Shown piece after piece: positions 32,749 through 33,946 of a stretch of 33,946 nt of DNA. Every line of letters starts with the position of its first letter. The first letter of the stretch is position 1. Position numbers and translations under genes: made by a program. Location of the stretch: assembly GCA_031264975.1 (NCBI GenBank), contig JAISDH010000369.1:1-33946 (forward strand), given 5' to 3'. Under the pieces are notes generated by a model. It had not been told where the DNA came from. It did not search any database and was given only the letters and a program-made list of their open reading frames with translations. The DNA is from Bacteroidales bacterium (GTDB taxonomy: Bacteria > Bacteroidota > Bacteroidia > Bacteroidales > WCHB1-69).

Positions 32749-32784
32749 TAACTTTGTGCGGAAGTAAAAATATTCGAAGAATAT
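32749..32784 (+). promoter_or_regulatory. Promoter and possible operator of CI-like regulator 2
   Basis: The -7 box TAACTTTG (32749-32756) has TTG at 32728-32730, 18 bp upstream. Then comes an inverted repeat, ATATTC-GAA-GAATAT (32770-32784), overlapping the ATG at 32783. A related TTCGAA-centred repeat lies at 32634-32649, upstream of the divergent antitoxin. Confidence 0.55.
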
Positions 32785-33181
32785 GCCTGCACAAAAAAAA
32801 CACAATACAACCAATGATATTTTAAACCGACTGGAAGAGTTCTTGCGAACCGTTGGAGATACCTTAATAAACATTACCGAAAGAATAAATGTTTCTCGTG
32901 GTTATTTCTCTACAATTCGAAATAAAAAAGCAGAAATAGGTGTAGATAAAATTGTTGGAATATTATTACTGTACCCACAGCTATCCGGCGATTGGCTACT
33001 AACTGGGGCTGGACTTATGCTTAAAGCGGCTACTTCTTTAAAAGAGCAATCGGAAATACTTGCAAAGGAAGAAGCTTTAAAAATTACTGTTGCTAAGATA
33101 GACGATATTCAAAACCAGCTACGACAACTACACAAACAAATATCCAAGCCCAAAATAAAGCCAAGAAAATTGATAAAATAG
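32783..33181 (+). CDS. CI-like phage-type regulator (2)
   Basis: The 132-residue protein is related in layout to the 26873-27298 repressor. It has an N-terminal HTH (ITERINVSRGYFSTIRNKKAEIG), the signature DWLLTGAGLMLKA, then a coiled coil and a basic tail. It is divergent from toxin-antitoxin module 2. It probably represses its own promoter through the ATATTC/GAATAT repeat. Confidence 0.75.
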   Translation: MPAQKKHNTTNDILNRLEEFLRTVGDTLINITERINVSRGYFSTIRNKKAEIGVDKIVGILLLYPQLSGDWLLTGAGLMLKAATSLKEQSEILAKEEALKITVAKIDDIQNQLRQLHKQISKPKIKPRKLIK

Positions 33182-33419
33182 GGATTCCCGATCATTTTTA
33201 AGTATGAATGCCGGCACATTTGTAAACAACGGAAGATGTACCATTGCTCGCCGATGGCAGGGTAGCGGTGACCACTGGTAAAAACCATGAGCCTGCAAAA
33301 TGTAATTTTCGGAATTATATTGGGTATTAAAAATGAAAATAAGTCAGAATATAGCCTCGCTATTTTGAAAAATAAATTATCTTTGCGTTATGAAACAGTA
33401 ATCGTAATTCAGATTATCT
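33182..33419. other. Gene-poor stretch, possible element boundary
   Basis: These 238 bp hold no convincing gene. I see a -7 box TATCTTTG at 33378-33385 for the next gene. A GC-richer stretch (33206-33290) has no coding signal and may be a gene remnant. Attachment-site repeats could not be tested because the other end is outside the window. Confidence 0.4.
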
Positions 33420-33946
33420 ATGAGTACAAAGTATTTAAGTCGGGCTATCGACCAAGAATTGATAGCTTGGAAAAAGGCTGCCAAACATAAACCTTTGTTA
33501 CTGCGCGGGGCGCGTCAGGTCGGAAAATCCTCGACAGTAAAAGAATTGGGGAAACAGTTTGATTCTTTTTTGGAAATCAACTTTGAGGCAAAGGGTAGTG
33601 AGAGTGCTAAGGCTGTATTTGAAAGAAGTTCCAACCCTAAACAGATATGCGATGAATTATCGCTTATATACGATATACCTGTTGTTCCGGGGAAGACTTT
33701 ATTGTTTTTGGATGAAATTCAATCCTGCATTCCTGCCATTTCTTCATTGCGTTTCTTTTACGAAGACTATCCCGAGCAACATATTATTGCAGCAGGTTCA
33801 TTGTTGGAATTTGCATTGGAAGAATTACCCTCTTTCGGGGTAGGCAGAATCCGTTCGCTATTCCTGTACCCGTTTTCATTCGACGAATATTTACGGGCAA
33901 TGGGAATGAGTCTGCTTGCGGATGCCATACAAAAGGCTTCGCCCGA
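33420..33946 (+). CDS. AAA ATPase, DUF4143/AAA_14 type (cut off)
   Basis: The frame starts at ATG 33420 (MSTKYLSRAIDQELIAWKK) and is open to the window end, at least 175 residues. Walker A is GARQVGKS at residues 30-37, and Walker B is TLLFLDEIQ at about 96. Sensor-like AAGSLLEFAL and the following RIRSLFLYPFSFDEYL are typical of the AAA_14/DUF4143 family of prokaryotic ATPases, widespread in Bacteroidota chromosomes and of unclear role. Base composition is less AT-rich than the cargo, so it may be host DNA beyond the element or simply another cargo gene. Confidence 0.88.
   Translation, partial: MSTKYLSRAIDQELIAWKKAAKHKPLLLRGARQVGKSSTVKELGKQFDSFLEINFEAKGSESAKAVFERSSNPKQICDELSLIYDIPVVPGKTLLFLDEIQSCIPAISSLRFFYEDYPEQHIIAAGSLLEFALEELPSFGVGRIRSLFLYPFSFDEYLRAMGMSLLADAIQKASP

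Noticed and set aside
33287..33490. 67-codon plus-strand frame before the AAA ATPase
   Set aside because: It overlaps the better-supported ATPase start at 33420 in another frame and has no recognisable features.

Overview
The window looks like the core and accessory regions of an integrative conjugative element (CTnDOT-like tra/mob architecture) from a Bacteroidota host, probably Bacteroidales. The evidence is the leftward traA-B-(x)-E-F-G-I-J-K gene order, the mobA-mobB-mobC set, families typical of these elements (DUF3408, DUF3945, DUF1896, giant N6-methylase/SNF2 helicase), many TAnnTTTG (-7) promoter boxes, and the absence of purine-rich Shine-Dalgarno sites. The DNA is AT-rich throughout. 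No integrase, rRNA, tRNA or CRISPR array was found, and at least the left end of the element lies outside the window.

Layout. (1) 1-7597, minus strand: a compact transfer operon with gaps of 1-20 bp or 4-bp overlaps, running from the ParA-like traA to traK and a cut-off next gene. The TraI protein carries a C-terminal two-helix domain that closely resembles the pilin-like TraE encoded 3 kb upstream. (2) 7598-8033: a divergent control region with promoters for both directions and nested inverted repeats, the best oriT candidate. (3) 8034-12204, plus strand: mobA, mobB relaxase, an inserted C-type-lectin-fold gene that looks like the target of a diversity-generating retroelement (DGR), and the mobC coupling protein, closed by a hairpin terminator. 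(4) 12416-21815: a modular block with a DUF3945 protein, a MuF-C-like toxin-type protein, two near-duplicate LRV-repeat/DUF3945 proteins, and a 1909-residue N6-methylase/SNF2 helicase that itself ends in LRV repeats. Shared 3' segments show this block was shaped by duplication and recombination.

(5) 21896-26760: accessory cargo comprising a small HTH regulator, DUF1896, a Fic protein, a YefM/YoeB toxin-antitoxin pair, a lipoprotein, a secreted protein, a zinc-ribbon/PD-(D/E)XK-like protein and a zinc-finger membrane protein. (6) 26873-32003: a phage-like switch (CI-like repressor divergent from a BRO-family protein), a toprim primase-like protein, small proteins and a possible replication initiator. 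(7) 32074-33181: a second YefM/YoeB pair on the opposite strand whose promoter/operator almost copies the first, then a second CI-like regulator. (8) 33420-end: a cut-off AAA/DUF4143-type ATPase, possibly outside the element.

The transfer operon builds the type IV secretion channel and MobA/B/C process and deliver the DNA. The giant methylase-helicase and DUF3945/LRV proteins probably act on or protect the transferred DNA, though that is inference. The toxin-antitoxin, Fic and repressor genes are likely stability and control cargo. The most unusual observations are the DGR-type variable protein within the mob operon without a reverse transcriptase nearby, the LRV/DUF3945/MuF modular array with an A9 tract separating two otherwise joinable reading frames, the TraI-TraE-like fusion, and the two toxin-antitoxin modules with a shared operator.
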